Translations under genes and position numbers: made by a program
Assembly: GCF_008271295.1 (NCBI RefSeq)
Contig: NZ_VTOY01000001.1
Location: forward strand, 186,001 to 250,000
Length of the DNA stretch: 64,000 nt
From: Pseudoselenomonas ruminis
GTDB lineage: Bacteria > Bacillota > Negativicutes > Selenomonadales > Selenomonadaceae
Direction: 5' to 3'
Notes under the pieces: generated by a model
The model's input: the letters and a program-made list of their open reading frames with translations, nothing else
The model's database searches: none
Told to the model about the DNA's origin: nothing
In this document: in pieces, positions 8,761 through 18,763 of the stretch
Numbering within the stretch: position 1 is the stretch's first letter
How the letters are laid out: each line of letters opens with the position of its first letter

Positions 8761-9033
8761 ATGGCAGTAAAGATTCGTTTGAACCGTATGGGTGCTAAAA
8801 AGAACCCGTTCTATCGCATCGTTGTAGCTGATTCCCGCGCTCCGCGTGATGGCCGTTTCATCGAGATTCTCGGTAACTACGACCCGAACAAGCAGCCGGC
8901 AGTCATCAGCATCGACGAAGCTAAGGCTATCGATTGGATGAACAAAGGCGCTCAGCCGACGGATACCGTTAAAAATCTCCTCAGCAAGCAGGGCATCATG
9001 GCTAAGTTTGCTGAAGCAAAAGCTAAGAAATAA
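8761..9033 (+). CDS. rpsP: 30S ribosomal protein S16
   Basis: The 90-residue product starts [20 protein letters not shown] and contains [22 protein letters not shown], the invariant S16 signature. It assembles into the 30S subunit with S4 and S20 contacts. It follows ffh by 42 bases with GAAAGGTGGTG as ribosome site and lies in the usual rpsP-khpA-rimM-trmD order. Confidence 0.98.
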   Translation: MAVKIRLNRMGAKKNPFYRIVVADSRAPRDGRFIEILGNYDPNKQPAVISIDEAKAIDWMNKGAQPTDTVKNLLSKQGIMAKFAEAKAKK

Positions 9034-9048
9034 TTGGAGGGGCTCAAC

Positions 9049-9276
9049 ATGAAAGAACTTGTTGAAGTTATCGCCAAATCCTTAGTGGATCATCCTGAGG
9101 CCGTTCAAGTGGACGAAAAACAGGAAGATGGGCAGACCGTGCTCGAACTTCATGTTGCCGAGGATGATATGGGTAAGGTCATCGGGCGTCAGGGTCGCAT
9201 CGCAAAAGCAATGCGCACCGTGGTCAAAGCCGCGGCCACCCGGGAGAATACCAAAGTCACGGTTGAGATTATTTAG
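9049..9276 (+). CDS. khpA: KH-domain RNA-binding protein KhpA
   Basis: This 75-residue protein is a single KH domain with the RNA-clamping loop GRQG in DDMGKVIGRQGRIAKAMRTV. KhpA, with KhpB/EloR, is a global RNA chaperone in Firmicutes. The ATG at 9049 follows TTGGAGGGG; a TTG at 9034 is the alternative start but overlaps the ribosome site. It follows rpsP directly. Confidence 0.93.
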   Translation: MKELVEVIAKSLVDHPEAVQVDEKQEDGQTVLELHVAEDDMGKVIGRQGRIAKAMRTVVKAAATRENTKVTVEII

Positions 9277-9283
9277 ATGAAAC

Positions 9284-9318
9284 AGCGGCAGGCTCATGGT
9301 TTCATGGGCTTAGCCGCT
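9284..9318 (+). other. Hairpin between khpA and ylqD
   Basis: AGCGGC and the following nine bases pair with the complement ending in AGCCGCT at 9318, giving a stem of about 15 pairs with one bulge, two G-U pairs and a GTTT loop. No T-run follows, so it is more likely an mRNA processing or stability element than a terminator. Confidence 0.55.
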
Positions 9319-9341
9319 ATTTCTATGTAGGAGGAACTGTC

Positions 9342-9773
9342 ATGGATACGATTTCACTGAAAATGCCGGTAACCATCAAGGCAAAATTGACGGAAAAACT
9401 CAAAGCAAAGATTCTCGGCGAGCTCGAAGAGGGAATCAAACACGCTGAGCTCGAGGTTCAGCAGCTCAACATCCAGGAAAAGCGCGTAATGCAGGAAAAT
9501 CAGCCGGAAGATGCGGAGAACCCGACGCCGGAAGAGATTCAGCGTTTGCAGTCCATTCAGGCACATTTTGGCCAGGAGCGTCAGAAGCGCCTGCAGTACC
9601 GTGAGGAGGCAATGGCTCGCAAAGAAGAAACCGAAAAACTCGTTCTCGGTGCGGAAATTGTCCAGGGCACGCTCGAGCGTCAGGTCGACGTCCATGTTGG
9701 CGACGATATGCGTGAACTCATGAATGTGGAAGTGCTGGTGGAAGATGACAAGATTATCGCCATCCGCAGCTAA
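9342..9773 (+). CDS. ylqD: YlqD family protein
   Basis: This encodes 143 residues with a small N-terminal beta segment (ISLKMPVTIKAKLTE), a long charged coiled-coil centre (about 30-110) and a C-terminal beta strand pair (QVDVHVGDDMRELMNVEVLV). This layout and the position between khpA and rimM match YlqD of Bacillus and relatives. The function is unknown. AGGAGG precedes the ATG. The end overlaps the likely rimM start by 29 bases. Confidence 0.85.
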   Translation: MDTISLKMPVTIKAKLTEKLKAKILGELEEGIKHAELEVQQLNIQEKRVMQENQPEDAENPTPEEIQRLQSIQAHFGQERQKRLQYREEAMARKEETEKLVLGAEIVQGTLERQVDVHVGDDMRELMNVEVLVEDDKIIAIRS

Positions 9774-10275
9774 GAAAAAACGCGTCACGATTGGCAAGGT
9801 GGGCGCCGCTCATGGCATTCACGGCGAAATGCGCATCATTCCGCTGACGGATTTTACCGAGCGTTTCGCGTCGATGAAAGAAGTCATGGTAGGCGATGAA
9901 CTGCTGCATATCGAGAGCTGTAAATACCACAAGCAGTATGTGCTGATGAAGTTCCGCGAGTATCCGATTCGTGAGGACGCCATGCGTCTTACGGGGAAAC
10001 TTTTGACTGTGGATCGCAGCGAAGCAGCACCGCTGGCCGAAGGCGAGTATTATACCTTTGACATCATCGGCCTTACGGTCTATGATGTCAAAGGTAAGGA
10101 ACTTGGGCGTGTGGAAAATGTTCTGCGCACAGGCAGCAACGATGTTTATCAGGCGCGCCGTCTGGATGGTGGCGAGCTTTTGATTCCGGCACTTAAAGCG
10201 GTGGTCAAGGAGATTAATATCGCCGGCGGCCGTATGGTGATTGATATGCCTGAGGAGATTTCTGATGCGCATTGA
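9745..10275 (+). CDS. rimM: 16S rRNA processing protein RimM
   Basis: RimM binds S19 in the 30S head and assists late 16S maturation. The product, about 176 residues, shows the N-terminal RimM domain (TIGKVGAAHGIHGEMRIIPL) and the PRC-barrel (YYTFDIIGLTVYDVKGKELG... ELLIPALKAVVKEI). The start is ambiguous: the ATG at 9745 adds a short basic leader before the conserved core and lies inside ylqD, and no better start is closer to the core. It overlaps trmD by 11 bases. Confidence 0.92.
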   Translation: MTRLSPSAAKKKRVTIGKVGAAHGIHGEMRIIPLTDFTERFASMKEVMVGDELLHIESCKYHKQYVLMKFREYPIREDAMRLTGKLLTVDRSEAAPLAEGEYYTFDIIGLTVYDVKGKELGRVENVLRTGSNDVYQARRLDGGELLIPALKAVVKEINIAGGRMVIDMPEEISDAH

Positions 10276-11011
10276 TATGGTGACTATTTTCCCCGAGATG
10301 TTTGCGGGGCCGTTTGGTGACAGCATCACGAAGCGGGCCGTGGACAATGGGATTCTCGATATCCACTTCACAAACTTTCGGGATTACGCAGAGGATAAGC
10401 ATCACCATGTCGATGATACGCCGTTTGGCGGCGGTGCGGGCATGGTCATTAAGCCAGAGCCAATGTATAAGGCCGTCCGCGATGTGCTGGCCAAAACGGA
10501 AGAATTTGCGGCGAGCCGCCGCGTGCTGATCATGGACCCGTCGGGGCCGACGTTCACCCAGGAAAAGGCCAAGGAACTGGCCGGCTATGACCAGCTCGTC
10601 TTTATCTGCGGCCACTACGAGGGCTTTGATGCGCGCATCTATAAGCTTGCCGATGAAGCCATCTCGATTGGTGACTTTATCCTGACGGGCGGCGAGCTTC
10701 CCGCTATGGTCATCACCGATGCGGTTTCGCGCATGTTGCCGGGGGTGCTTGGCGCGCCGGATTCGGCACCGACCGATTCGTTTTACGAGGGGCTGTTGGA
10801 ATTTCCGCAGTACACGCGGCCGCGTGAGTTTGAAGGCATGGCGGTGCCTGAGGTGCTGCTATCCGGTAATCATGCCAAGATTCGGCAGTGGCGCCGCGAG
10901 CAGTCACTGCTCGTGACGAAAAAATACCGGCCGGACTTATTGGAAAAGGCAGATCTAACCGAAAAAGACCGCATTTTTTTGAATCTGCAGAATGATGCGG
11001 AAGATGAATAA
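10265..11011 (+). CDS. trmD: tRNA (guanine-N1)-methyltransferase TrmD
   Basis: TrmD methylates G37 of tRNAs reading CNN codons, using SAM bound in a trefoil knot. The product, about 248 residues, begins MRIDMVTIFPEMF and contains DDTPFGGGAGMV, YEGFDARI and SIGDFILTGGELPAM, the knot and active-site signatures. TGAGGAG lies upstream within rimM. It is the last gene of the operon, followed by a terminator. Confidence 0.98.
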   Translation: MRIDMVTIFPEMFAGPFGDSITKRAVDNGILDIHFTNFRDYAEDKHHHVDDTPFGGGAGMVIKPEPMYKAVRDVLAKTEEFAASRRVLIMDPSGPTFTQEKAKELAGYDQLVFICGHYEGFDARIYKLADEAISIGDFILTGGELPAMVITDAVSRMLPGVLGAPDSAPTDSFYEGLLEFPQYTRPREFEGMAVPEVLLSGNHAKIRQWRREQSLLVTKKYRPDLLEKADLTEKDRIFLNLQNDAEDE

Positions 11012-11022
11012 TGTTTTTAACG

Positions 11023-11070
11023 AAACCATTGACAGAGGAAAACTGGAAAACTTTGTCAATGGTTTGTTTT
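11023..11070 (+). terminator. Operon terminator after trmD
   Basis: AAACCATTGACA pairs with TGTCAATGGTTT around a loop of about 19 bases and is followed by GTTTTT. Confidence 0.7.
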
Positions 11071-11204
11071 TGGTAAGAAAAAGATAAAACCATTTGAAGG
11101 ATTTTTTCTCATCGCCGTCGTATTCTATAACTACCGTAAGATTATGCTGACGTAATTGTCGGTGAAAGAATGGGATTCGATGAAAAGTATAAGGAGATGA
11201 TAGG

Positions 11205-13277
11205 ATGGAGGAACTTTTGGCACGTTTTAGTGTCAAACAGAAAATCATGGTTTTGGTGTCGGTGGTATTTATCGCTACGATGTTGGTGCTGGGCATCGTC
11301 TTGGACCGCGTCATCACAAATCATGAGATGAACAAATTTGTTGAGGAGACGGATCTGCAGGCAACGCAGGTAGATACGTCGATGGATCTGTTCCTGCGCG
11401 GGCTCCGCGATGGTATCGTCAATATGGCGAATGATCCAATCCTCAGAAGTGGCGGCAGCATTACCCTGTATACGGAGGGCGAGGCTGGTGCCGATGGCAT
11501 GATTGCCATGGACCCGCAGGCCAAGGGCGGCTTTGAGCTGCAGGCCTATCAGATTTTCCAGCGCTATGCGGAGGCTAACAAAGAGGCCATTTCGGTCATC
11601 AGCTATGGTACGACCGATGGCGGCTATCTGCAGTACCCGGCCGTAAAACGCAAGAAGGGTTATGATTCCCGGAAACGTGACTGGTTCAAAGAGAGCATGG
11701 CTGACACGAATGCGGTCCGCATCACGAAGCCGTTCAAGACTTCGAAAGGCACGCCGACAGTTGGTATTTTCGCCACGGTCAAGGATATGCAGGGGCAGCC
11801 GCTGGGTGTCCTCGGTTTCAACATTGATCTGCCAGTGGTTACGGACATGATTTCGCAGATCAAGGTCGGTGATACGGGCTATCTGATGATGCTCGATGCG
11901 GACAATGTCATCATTGCCGATCCGAAACATCAGGATGCCGCTTTCAAGAAGCTCGAAGAGTCGGAACTCGGCGATCTTTCGTCTATCAATCTGAACGGCA
12001 AGGAATTGCAGGAAGTGGAACTGGACGGGGAGACGAAGTTTGTCAATACGTATGTGTCCGAGAAAACCGGTTATAAGTATCTGACCATTGTTGACAAGAG
12101 CCAGTTGATGGCCAGCGTCAACAGCATGCGCATGACGCTCGTCGTAGTGCTCGTTGTAGCGCTCGTACTGATTTTCTTTGCAACCATGTGGATTTCGCAT
12201 ATCATCGTTTCCCCACTGCGCGGTCTCGAGCAGTCGGCTGGACGCATCGCAGATGGCGATCTTCGTCAGAATGACCTGACGATTGAGACGGACGATGAAA
12301 TCGGCAATTTGGCTCGTTCGTTCCACAAGATGACGGATGAACTCAAAAAATTGCTCGGCCAGATCAAGGGCAGTGCTGATGAGGTTTCCAACTCCTCCGG
12401 TCAGATGTCCCATGGCGTCGAGCAGGTCGCTCAGACTATCACTCATGTGGCAGAGCGCGTCGGTGATATTGCCGAATCGGCTAATACGCAGAATGAGACG
12501 ATGACCAATGTGGTCGGTCATATCCGCAATATGACTGAGCAGGTCACGGATATTGCCACGGCTTCGGAGGCAATCAGCAAGACGTCGAGCAAAGCTGGTA
12601 ACGCTGCGTTCGAGGGCGTCGCTGCTATCGAAGATGCCGTCAACAAAATGCGGGAAGTCTTTGGTACGGTCAATGACTCGGCAGCTGCAGTTGGGGAGCT
12701 CGGCCGTCGTTCCGAAGAAATCGGTGAAATCGTCAGCACGATTCAGAGCATTGCCGAGCAGACGAATCTCTTGGCACTCAATGCGGCTATCGAGGCAGCT
12801 CGTGCCGGCGAACAGGGCCGCGGCTTCTCGGTCGTAGCTGATGAGGTTCGCAAGCTCGCGGAACAGTCCTCTGAAGCTGCACAGGAAATCGCCCAGAAGA
12901 TTGGCGGGGTCCAGAAGGTTACCATTCAGGCCGTCGATTCGATGAATGCCGGTACCGAACAGGTACGGGTTGGCAGCCAGGCTGTCAAGGATGCGGGGGA
13001 TCAGTTCAAGATTATTGCTGAACATATCCGTGTCGTTGATAAGATGGTCAAAGAATCGGCAACCAATGCCAACAAGGTAGCAGATGCCAGCATGGCGGTA
13101 CTCAAAGATGCAGAGGATGTCGAGGCATCCACGAAACGCATCACGGAAAATATTTCCTCTATCTCGGCCGCAACGGAAGAACAGTCGGCCTCGATGGAAG
13201 AGATTGCTGCTTCGAGCCAGCAGTTGTCGCGCATGGCGGATGAACTGCAGGATGAAGCAAATCGCTTCAAGTTCTAA
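11205..13277 (+). CDS. Methyl-accepting chemotaxis protein with Cache sensor
   Basis: This 690-residue chemoreceptor has a first membrane helix at about 14-34, an extracytoplasmic double-Cache-like domain at about 40-300 (with [21 protein letters not shown] and [13 protein letters not shown], typical of dCache ligand sensors), a second helix at about 308-330, HAMP at about 330-385 and the signalling hairpin. The highly conserved tip is [20 protein letters not shown], followed by [17 protein letters not shown]. It would bind a small ligand in the periplasm and control CheA. GAGATGATAGG precedes the ATG. There is no cheA or flagellar gene nearby, so signalling partners are elsewhere. Confidence 0.95.
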   Translation: MEELLARFSVKQKIMVLVSVVFIATMLVLGIVLDRVITNHEMNKFVEETDLQATQVDTSMDLFLRGLRDGIVNMANDPILRSGGSITLYTEGEAGADGMIAMDPQAKGGFELQAYQIFQRYAEANKEAISVISYGTTDGGYLQYPAVKRKKGYDSRKRDWFKESMADTNAVRITKPFKTSKGTPTVGIFATVKDMQGQPLGVLGFNIDLPVVTDMISQIKVGDTGYLMMLDADNVIIADPKHQDAAFKKLEESELGDLSSINLNGKELQEVELDGETKFVNTYVSEKTGYKYLTIVDKSQLMASVNSMRMTLVVVLVVALVLIFFATMWISHIIVSPLRGLEQSAGRIADGDLRQNDLTIETDDEIGNLARSFHKMTDELKKLLGQIKGSADEVSNSSGQMSHGVEQVAQTITHVAERVGDIAESANTQNETMTNVVGHIRNMTEQVTDIATASEAISKTSSKAGNAAFEGVAAIEDAVNKMREVFGTVNDSAAAVGELGRRSEEIGEIVSTIQSIAEQTNLLALNAAIEAARAGEQGRGFSVVADEVRKLAEQSSEAAQEIAQKIGGVQKVTIQAVDSMNAGTEQVRVGSQAVKDAGDQFKIIAEHIRVVDKMVKESATNANKVADASMAVLKDAEDVEASTKRITENISSISAATEEQSASMEEIAASSQQLSRMADELQDEANRFKF

Positions 13278-13300
13278 GTGCAAATGCATAGAAACGATTA

Positions 13301-13341
13301 AAAACAAAGCCTTGCAAAGAAATTAGTAGGGCTTTTGTTTT
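13301..13341 (+). terminator. Terminator between the two chemoreceptors
   Basis: AAAACAAAGCC pairs with GGCTTTTGTTTT, with one bulge, and ends in a T-rich tail. Confidence 0.6.
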
Positions 13342-13357
13342 AGCTGTAAACAAAAAG

Positions 13358-13399
13358 AGGACATGTGTCCTATTCTTGTTTTATCGTCTTTGTTATACT
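13358..13399 (+). promoter_or_regulatory. Extended -10 promoter with upstream palindrome
   Basis: TGTTATACT at 13391-13399 is an extended -10 (TG-N-TATACT) without a good -35. A palindrome AGGACATGTGTCCT sits at 13358-13371, a suitable place for an activator or repressor of the second chemoreceptor. Confidence 0.4.
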
Positions 13400-13453
13400 T
13401 AGGGAAGACATTTGTGGTGTAAATTTGTTCAGAGAATTAAAGGGTGGGGAATA

Positions 13454-15160
13454 ATGAATTGGTTTAACAATCTAAGGGTCTCCGGGAAAATCATTTGCAT
13501 GATTGTTATGACAGGTTTGGCACTGGCACTGGTGGGCTGGAATGCCACGTCGTATCTGCGGTCGATTCAAGGGGATATGGACCGTATGTACAATCGCAAT
13601 ATGCAGGCGGTGCGGCTGCTGGGCGACTGCTCGGTGACGGTGCGCTGCATGCAGGCACGAATCCTGGAAAACGTCAGCCTTACCGATAAAAAACAGCTCG
13701 AGAAAAACAAAAAAGATATCCAGAATTACATGAATAAGTACGAGGAAAGCTGGAACGAGTACAAGGCCCTTGGCAGTACGGTGGAAGGCGCGGAAGTAGT
13801 CGAGCAGCATTGGCAGGGATTTAAGAACTACACGAATGAAATGCTCGACCTGTCGCTGGCGGGAAAACAAGAAGAAGCCAGAGCACTGTATGGGACAAAA
13901 GCCATAAAAGAAATCATCAATTGGGATAACAACATGGTTCCGCTGCGCAAGGCCGTAAATGCCGAGGCGGAAGAAATCAATCAGCAGAATCAGGCGGAGG
14001 TGGTTCATGCGATTCTGAGCATGAGCGTCATTACGCTTATCGCCATGGTGGTTATGTGCTTGTTTGGCTGGACCCTCAGCCGTGCCATCCGCACGCCGCT
14101 GGAGCAGATGATGGTGGCTTGCCGCCGCCTGCGCGACGGTGATTTCCGCAATGCCGAGCGTCAGATTAACCGCATGGACGAATTTGGCGATATGGCCGAT
14201 GTGGTCGATTCGATGCGCCAGCAGCTCAACAAGCTCATGGACCATACGAGCCAGTCGGCTGAACACATCGCCTCGGCTTCGGAGCAGCTGACGGCAAGCT
14301 CCCAGCAGTCCGCTAAGGCCTCTCAGTCGGCGGCCGAGTCGGTCTCGCAGGCTTCGGGAGCCGTAAGCTCCCAGCAGGGCGGTATCAACGATTGCAGCTC
14401 GGCGATTGGCAAAGTGGCCGATTCGGTCGGAGAACTTCAGAGCGAGGCCAGCCGCGTGGCCGAACATGCCAAGGCCGCATCCGACCAGGCCATTGCCGGC
14501 AGCACGGCCATCCAGCAGTCGGTTGAGCAGATTCGCAGCGTTGAGGCAACGGTCGGAACGTCGGCGTCGATTGTCGATAAACTCGGGGCACGCTCCCAGG
14601 AAATCGGCCAGATTGTCGAAACGATTTCGGGCATTGCCGAGCAGACGAACCTGTTGGCGCTCAATGCGGCCATCGAGGCGGCCAGAGCGGGCGAACAGGG
14701 CCGCGGCTTCTCGGTCGTTGCCGATGAGGTCCGCAAACTCGCGGAACAGTCGCAGGAAGCCGCGCAGCAGATTTCGACGCTGATTGTCGGCATCCAGAAG
14801 GACACGGCCAGCGCCGTCGATTCGATGAAGTCCGGCAGTGAAGCCGTCGCTTCGGGCGCGCAATCGGTGGAGAACCTCCGCGAGACGTTCGATAACATTC
14901 GTTCCTATGTCGATGAAGTATCGGAGCAGGTCAACCGCATGGCCGTCGCTATCAAGAATGTGGCCAGTGACGCAAATGTCATTTCGAACCACATTCAGGA
15001 AATCGATGCCCAAGGCGCGACAGTGGCTGGCGAAATGCAGAATGTATCGGCAATATCGGAAGAGCAGTCCGCATCAGCGGCTGAAATTGCTTCGGCTAGT
15101 GATTCGCTGGCAGAGCTGGCGCAAAATTTGCAGAACTCCTTGAAGAAATTTAAGTTCTGA
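13454..15160 (+). CDS. Methyl-accepting chemotaxis protein with four-helix-bundle sensor
   Basis: The product, about 568 residues, has a first membrane helix at about 12-30 ([17 protein letters not shown]), a periplasmic four-helix-bundle sensor (4HB_MCP type) at about 35-190, a second helix at about 195-215, HAMP (ending [20 protein letters not shown]) and the cytoplasmic signalling domain. The tip [20 protein letters not shown] is identical to that of the preceding receptor. The ATG at 13454 follows GGTGGGGA; an upstream ATG at 13412 has no ribosome site. The ligand is unknown. Confidence 0.95.
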   Translation: MNWFNNLRVSGKIICMIVMTGLALALVGWNATSYLRSIQGDMDRMYNRNMQAVRLLGDCSVTVRCMQARILENVSLTDKKQLEKNKKDIQNYMNKYEESWNEYKALGSTVEGAEVVEQHWQGFKNYTNEMLDLSLAGKQEEARALYGTKAIKEIINWDNNMVPLRKAVNAEAEEINQQNQAEVVHAILSMSVITLIAMVVMCLFGWTLSRAIRTPLEQMMVACRRLRDGDFRNAERQINRMDEFGDMADVVDSMRQQLNKLMDHTSQSAEHIASASEQLTASSQQSAKASQSAAESVSQASGAVSSQQGGINDCSSAIGKVADSVGELQSEASRVAEHAKAASDQAIAGSTAIQQSVEQIRSVEATVGTSASIVDKLGARSQEIGQIVETISGIAEQTNLLALNAAIEAARAGEQGRGFSVVADEVRKLAEQSQEAAQQISTLIVGIQKDTASAVDSMKSGSEAVASGAQSVENLRETFDNIRSYVDEVSEQVNRMAVAIKNVASDANVISNHIQEIDAQGATVAGEMQNVSAISEEQSASAAEIASASDSLAELAQNLQNSLKKFKF

Positions 15161-15294
15161 TTGTGATGTGTATAGGGGAAAGCGGTACAATTTGACGTTG
15201 TGCCGCTTTTTCTATGGCAGATTCCGGGCGTCATTCGCATGGGGCAGGATTATGTGGTACAATAGAATGACAAATTCACGAGGAGGACGTACTG

Positions 15295-16149
15295 ATGAAG
15301 GAAACAGCTCTGACCAGAGAGATTAACGATGCGATTGCCAAGGCGATTGATGCCTGCGAAAATAAAAACGCCCAGGAGGCTGCGGACCTGCTGAAAAAAG
15401 AGATTGACCGCGTGGAAAAACTCAATCTCTACGACGACGGCAATGCCGATTACTACGATTTCAATACGCTGATGGAAATGGTCATGTTCCAGAGCCAGCA
15501 TCCCGAAATCCAGCCGGTGGCCGATATCGAAGAGCCGCTGAACCGCCTCTATGCGATGTATGGCTCGGTGCTGCTCGAACTCGGGGAGCTCGATGCGGCC
15601 GAAGAAGCGCTGGCCATCGCGATGGACTGGAACCCCATGAGCGCTGATATCGCCTTTGAACACGCGGAGGTTTACAAACAGAAAAAGGATATGGAGATGT
15701 TTAAGAAGCTCTCCACGGATATCTTTAAGATTTGCTACAAGCGCCGTGAGATTGCGCACTGCTATCGGAACCTCGGGTATTACTTCGTCGAAAAGCAAAT
15801 GTGGGATGAGGCCGTTGGCTGTTATTTGCTTTCGATGACGTTTGCCGAAGCTGAGGGGCGTTTCCAGGCGGAAAATGAGCTCAAGTATATCTATGATGAG
15901 ACCAAAGGCGAAGCCAGCCGTCCGTCGCTCGGGGCGATGCGTTCCTACGGCGAGAAGTACCATTTCCCGATTGGCCCCGATGCCAAAATCATCGAAACGG
16001 CCATGCTCTACGGCAAAACCATGCTGGCCAACAAAAAACTCCAGCATGCCTCGTACTTCCTCGATATCGCCTATAAATTGACGGAAAGTAAAGAGCTGAA
16101 AGAACTCTTGGATGGAATTAATAAACAGTTGAGCAATGAAATGCAATAA
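15295..16149 (+). CDS. TPR-like repeat protein
   Basis: The 284-residue soluble, acidic protein has helical repeats of tetratricopeptide type, for example YGSVLLELGELDAAEEALAI and HCYRNLGYYFVEKQMWDEAV. GAGGAGGAC precedes the ATG. There is no signal sequence and no catalytic motif. It is conserved-looking but of unknown role, and its own terminator follows. It is not clearly co-transcribed with the chemoreceptor. Confidence 0.8.
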   Translation: MKETALTREINDAIAKAIDACENKNAQEAADLLKKEIDRVEKLNLYDDGNADYYDFNTLMEMVMFQSQHPEIQPVADIEEPLNRLYAMYGSVLLELGELDAAEEALAIAMDWNPMSADIAFEHAEVYKQKKDMEMFKKLSTDIFKICYKRREIAHCYRNLGYYFVEKQMWDEAVGCYLLSMTFAEAEGRFQAENELKYIYDETKGEASRPSLGAMRSYGEKYHFPIGPDAKIIETAMLYGKTMLANKKLQHASYFLDIAYKLTESKELKELLDGINKQLSNEMQ

Positions 16150-16184
16150 AAAAAAGCCTTCCTTTGGCGGGAAGGCCTTTTTTA
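16149..16184. terminator. Bidirectional terminator between TPR gene and hypF
   Basis: AAAAAGCCTTCC pairs with GGAAGGCCTTTTT. A-rich and T-rich flanks serve both converging genes. Confidence 0.85.
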
Positions 16185-18521
16185 TTGATTTAGATGAACC
16201 ATAGCGGCGACGGCCTGTCCGAGGCAGATACCGCCGTCGTTGGGCGGGACGAGGCTGTGCAGCAGGACGGTAAAGTCCTTGGCGATAAGGCCGTCCTTTA
16301 CCAGTGTTACGAGCAGCTGGTTCTGGAAGACGCCGCCGGAGAGGGCGCAGGTGGAAAGCTCGGTTTGTTTCCGTGCCTGCTCACAGGCGGCAATAATGCC
16401 GGCGGCAAGACCCGCATGGAAGCGGTAGGCAAGTTCATCTGCCGCGGTGCCGTTTAGCCGTTCGGTCAGGATATAGCGGAATAGTTCTTCCGTTGCGAGG
16501 ATAATTGACTTGTCAGTATTTGACGGGTCAATTTTTGACATGTCAATCAGCGGGAGAGTTGACATGTCAGGCAGGAAGGCTTGCGGCTTTATCGCGTACT
16601 TATCAAGATAGGCTTCAGCGGCAAATTCGAGATACATCGAAGCCTCCCCTTCAAACGTCGAGGCCGTGCGGATGCCGAGAAGGGCGCTTACGGCATCAAA
16701 AAGCCGGCCGGCGCTGGTCGAGCAGATGGCATTGACGTTGTTATCGGCCATAAAGAACTGGGCGGCCAGCTCTTTTTCGGGGCAAAGGTTTAGCGTCTGG
16801 GCGATTTGACGTACTTTATCCTTATCCTGGTAAAGACCGTAGAGCATGGCAATGGCAATGCGCCAGCCTTCGACGGAAGCCTTGTCGCCGCCGGTTTGCA
16901 GGAACGGGCGGATATGGCCGAGGCGCTGGAATCCCCTAAAGTCAGCCTGCAGGATTTCGCCGCCCCAGATGGTGCCGTCGGTGCCGTAGCCGGTGCCGTC
17001 AAAGCTGACGCCAATGACCGGTTTATCGTAGTCGTTTTCGGCCAGGCAGGAGAGAATATGTGCATAGTGATGCTGGACGGGGAACAGCGGCAAGCCGAGC
17101 TCGCGGGCAATGGTCACGGTATTGTAACGCGGGTGCAGGTCGCAGGCGACAAGGGTTGGCTCGTTTTCGAGAAGCTCGGTGAGCCTGCCAATGGTTTCGC
17201 GCAGAGCCTGCATCGTGCGCAAGTCGCTCATATCGCCGACGTACGGAGAGGGATAAAAGATATTGTTTGAGCCGACGCAGAAGGTGTTCTTGAGCTCGCC
17301 GCCAATGCCGAGTACCTGTCCTTTTAGGTCCTTGCTCATCATAAAGGGCAGGGGCGCAAAACCGCGGCTGCGGCGAATCATGTAGGGCTTTCCCTCGAGC
17401 CAGTCCATGACGGTGTCGTCGGCGCGAATACGGATTTTCCGGTTGTGGGACAGCAGCAAATCCGTAAAGCCGGATAGTGCCTCCGTGGCGCCTTTATCGT
17501 CGCGGCAGATGGGCGCGCCCGCCGGATTGCCGCTCGTCATAATCAGTGCATCGGGCATCGTGATGCCATCGGGATAATCAAACAGCAGCATCTGCACGGG
17601 CGCATAGGGCAGCATGACGCCGACTTTGGGATTGCCCGGCGCAACGGCGTCGCTGAGATGGCCAGCTGTCCTGCGCTTGAGCAGCAAGATTGGCTTTTGA
17701 TGACCGGTCAGCATTTCCTCCTGGCCTGCTTCGAGCTGGCACTCGCGGCGGACGGCTTCCATATCGCGCATCATGACGGCAAAGGGTTTAACCGGGCGAT
17801 GCTTTAGCGTTCTTAGCCGATTGATGGCTGCCGCATTGGTGGCATCACAGGCCAGATGAAAGCCGCCGATACCCTTGATGGCCACAATGCCGCCGCTGGC
17901 CAGCACTTTTCGTGTGCGCGTGATGGCCGCGGCACCGCGGCAGGATTCTTCGCCGATCAGATAGACCTCGGGGCCGCAGTCGTTGCAGCAGACCGGCTGG
18001 GCATCGTAGCGGCGCGTTTCGGGGCTCGTGTATTCGGCATGGCATTCGGGGCACATCGGGAACTCGCCCATGCTCGTGCGTTCGCGGTCATAGGGCATGG
18101 CGTCAAGAATCGTGAGCCGCGGGCCGCAGGCCGTACAGTTGATAAACGGATGCAGATAGCGGCGGTCGTTTTTGTCAAAGAGCTCGGCACGGCATTTGTC
18201 ACAGGTGGCAATGTCCGGGGAGACAAAGATATCGCCGCGTTCCTTGGCGCTTTCGATGATGGAAAAGCTCGTATAACTATCCGGAGCAGTGAGCTTTTCG
18301 GTATCCATTTTCAAAATGGCCGCGCGCTCTGGCGGCTCATGCTCGATAGCTGCCAAAAATTTCTGGACGGCCGCCGGTTCTCCCTGGGCAAATATTTCCA
18401 CATAGGGGCCTTTGTTGCAGACGGAGCCGAAGATAGAAAAACGCGCAGCGAGCCGGTCGACGAACGGACGGAAGCCGACGCCCTGGACGATACCATATAC
18501 TTTGCTGTGAAAAAGAGACAT
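16182..18521 (-). CDS. hypF: Carbamoyltransferase HypF ([NiFe] hydrogenase maturation)
   Basis: HypF makes the carbamoyl group that HypE converts to the cyanide ligands of [NiFe] hydrogenases. The 779 residues show all expected domains. The acylphosphatase domain includes GIVQGVGFRPF at 10-20. Paired zinc fingers have CxxC at 107/110, 129/132, 157/160 and 179/182. A YrdC-like ATP/carbamate domain covers about 200-385, and the C-terminal Kae1-like domain includes HHYAH and SGGVFQNQLL. No other hyp or hydrogenase gene lies in the window. An unusual linker at about residues 650-673 (DMS, IDMSK, IDPS and TDKS units) is encoded by clustered TTGACNNGTCAA palindromes. Confidence 0.96.
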   Translation of the reverse strand: MSLFHSKVYGIVQGVGFRPFVDRLAARFSIFGSVCNKGPYVEIFAQGEPAAVQKFLAAIEHEPPERAAILKMDTEKLTAPDSYTSFSIIESAKERGDIFVSPDIATCDKCRAELFDKNDRRYLHPFINCTACGPRLTILDAMPYDRERTSMGEFPMCPECHAEYTSPETRRYDAQPVCCNDCGPEVYLIGEESCRGAAAITRTRKVLASGGIVAIKGIGGFHLACDATNAAAINRLRTLKHRPVKPFAVMMRDMEAVRRECQLEAGQEEMLTGHQKPILLLKRRTAGHLSDAVAPGNPKVGVMLPYAPVQMLLFDYPDGITMPDALIMTSGNPAGAPICRDDKGATEALSGFTDLLLSHNRKIRIRADDTVMDWLEGKPYMIRRSRGFAPLPFMMSKDLKGQVLGIGGELKNTFCVGSNNIFYPSPYVGDMSDLRTMQALRETIGRLTELLENEPTLVACDLHPRYNTVTIARELGLPLFPVQHHYAHILSCLAENDYDKPVIGVSFDGTGYGTDGTIWGGEILQADFRGFQRLGHIRPFLQTGGDKASVEGWRIAIAMLYGLYQDKDKVRQIAQTLNLCPEKELAAQFFMADNNVNAICSTSAGRLFDAVSALLGIRTASTFEGEASMYLEFAAEAYLDKYAIKPQAFLPDMSTLPLIDMSKIDPSNTDKSIILATEELFRYILTERLNGTAADELAYRFHAGLAAGIIAACEQARKQTELSTCALSGGVFQNQLLVTLVKDGLIAKDFTVLLHSLVPPNDGGICLGQAVAAMVHLNQ
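16505..16570. repeat. Cluster of four TTGACNNGTCA(A/G) palindromes inside hypF
   Basis: Copies start at 16505 (TTGACTTGTCAG), 16520 (TTGACGGGTCAA), 16535 (TTGACATGTCAA) and 16559 (TTGACATGTCAG). The spacings of 15, 15 and 24 bases are all multiples of three, so the hypF frame is kept. They encode the Asp/Ser-rich linker of HypF. Confidence 0.88.
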
Positions 18522-18567
18522 AATAATCCGCTCACTTTCCCGATGGTAAGATAAATGATTTATTTTT

Positions 18568-18596
18568 ATTATAACTTGTTTGGCTTCGTCTGGCTA
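18568..18596 (-). promoter_or_regulatory. Possible hypF promoter
   Basis: On the minus strand TATAAT (18573-18568) lies 17 bases from a weak -35, TAGCCA (18596-18591). Confidence 0.4.
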
Positions 18597-18751
18597 GAAA
18601 ATAGCAGATGATTATCGATAAATGGGATTGTAATAGTGTAAAGTTATTAACTATTGTCATTATTGCCGAAAAATTATAGAAAAAATGAAAAATATACAGG
18701 ATACGAGAAAATATTTGCAAAATAGGGGTACAATTTTAATAAAAAGTATGT

Positions 18752-18757
18752 TATACT
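18752..18757 (+). promoter_or_regulatory. -10 element of the 18764 RNA
   Basis: TATACT at 18752-18757 sits seven bases before the structured RNA. The sequence 17 bases upstream (TACAAT) is a poor -35. Confidence 0.5.
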
Positions 18758-18763
18758 ATGCTT

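Noticed and set aside
11142-15013. Long open frames opposite both chemoreceptors (up to 721 and 513 codons)
   Set aside because: They mirror the codon pattern of the receptor genes, lack ribosome sites and recognisable domains. The receptors are certain.
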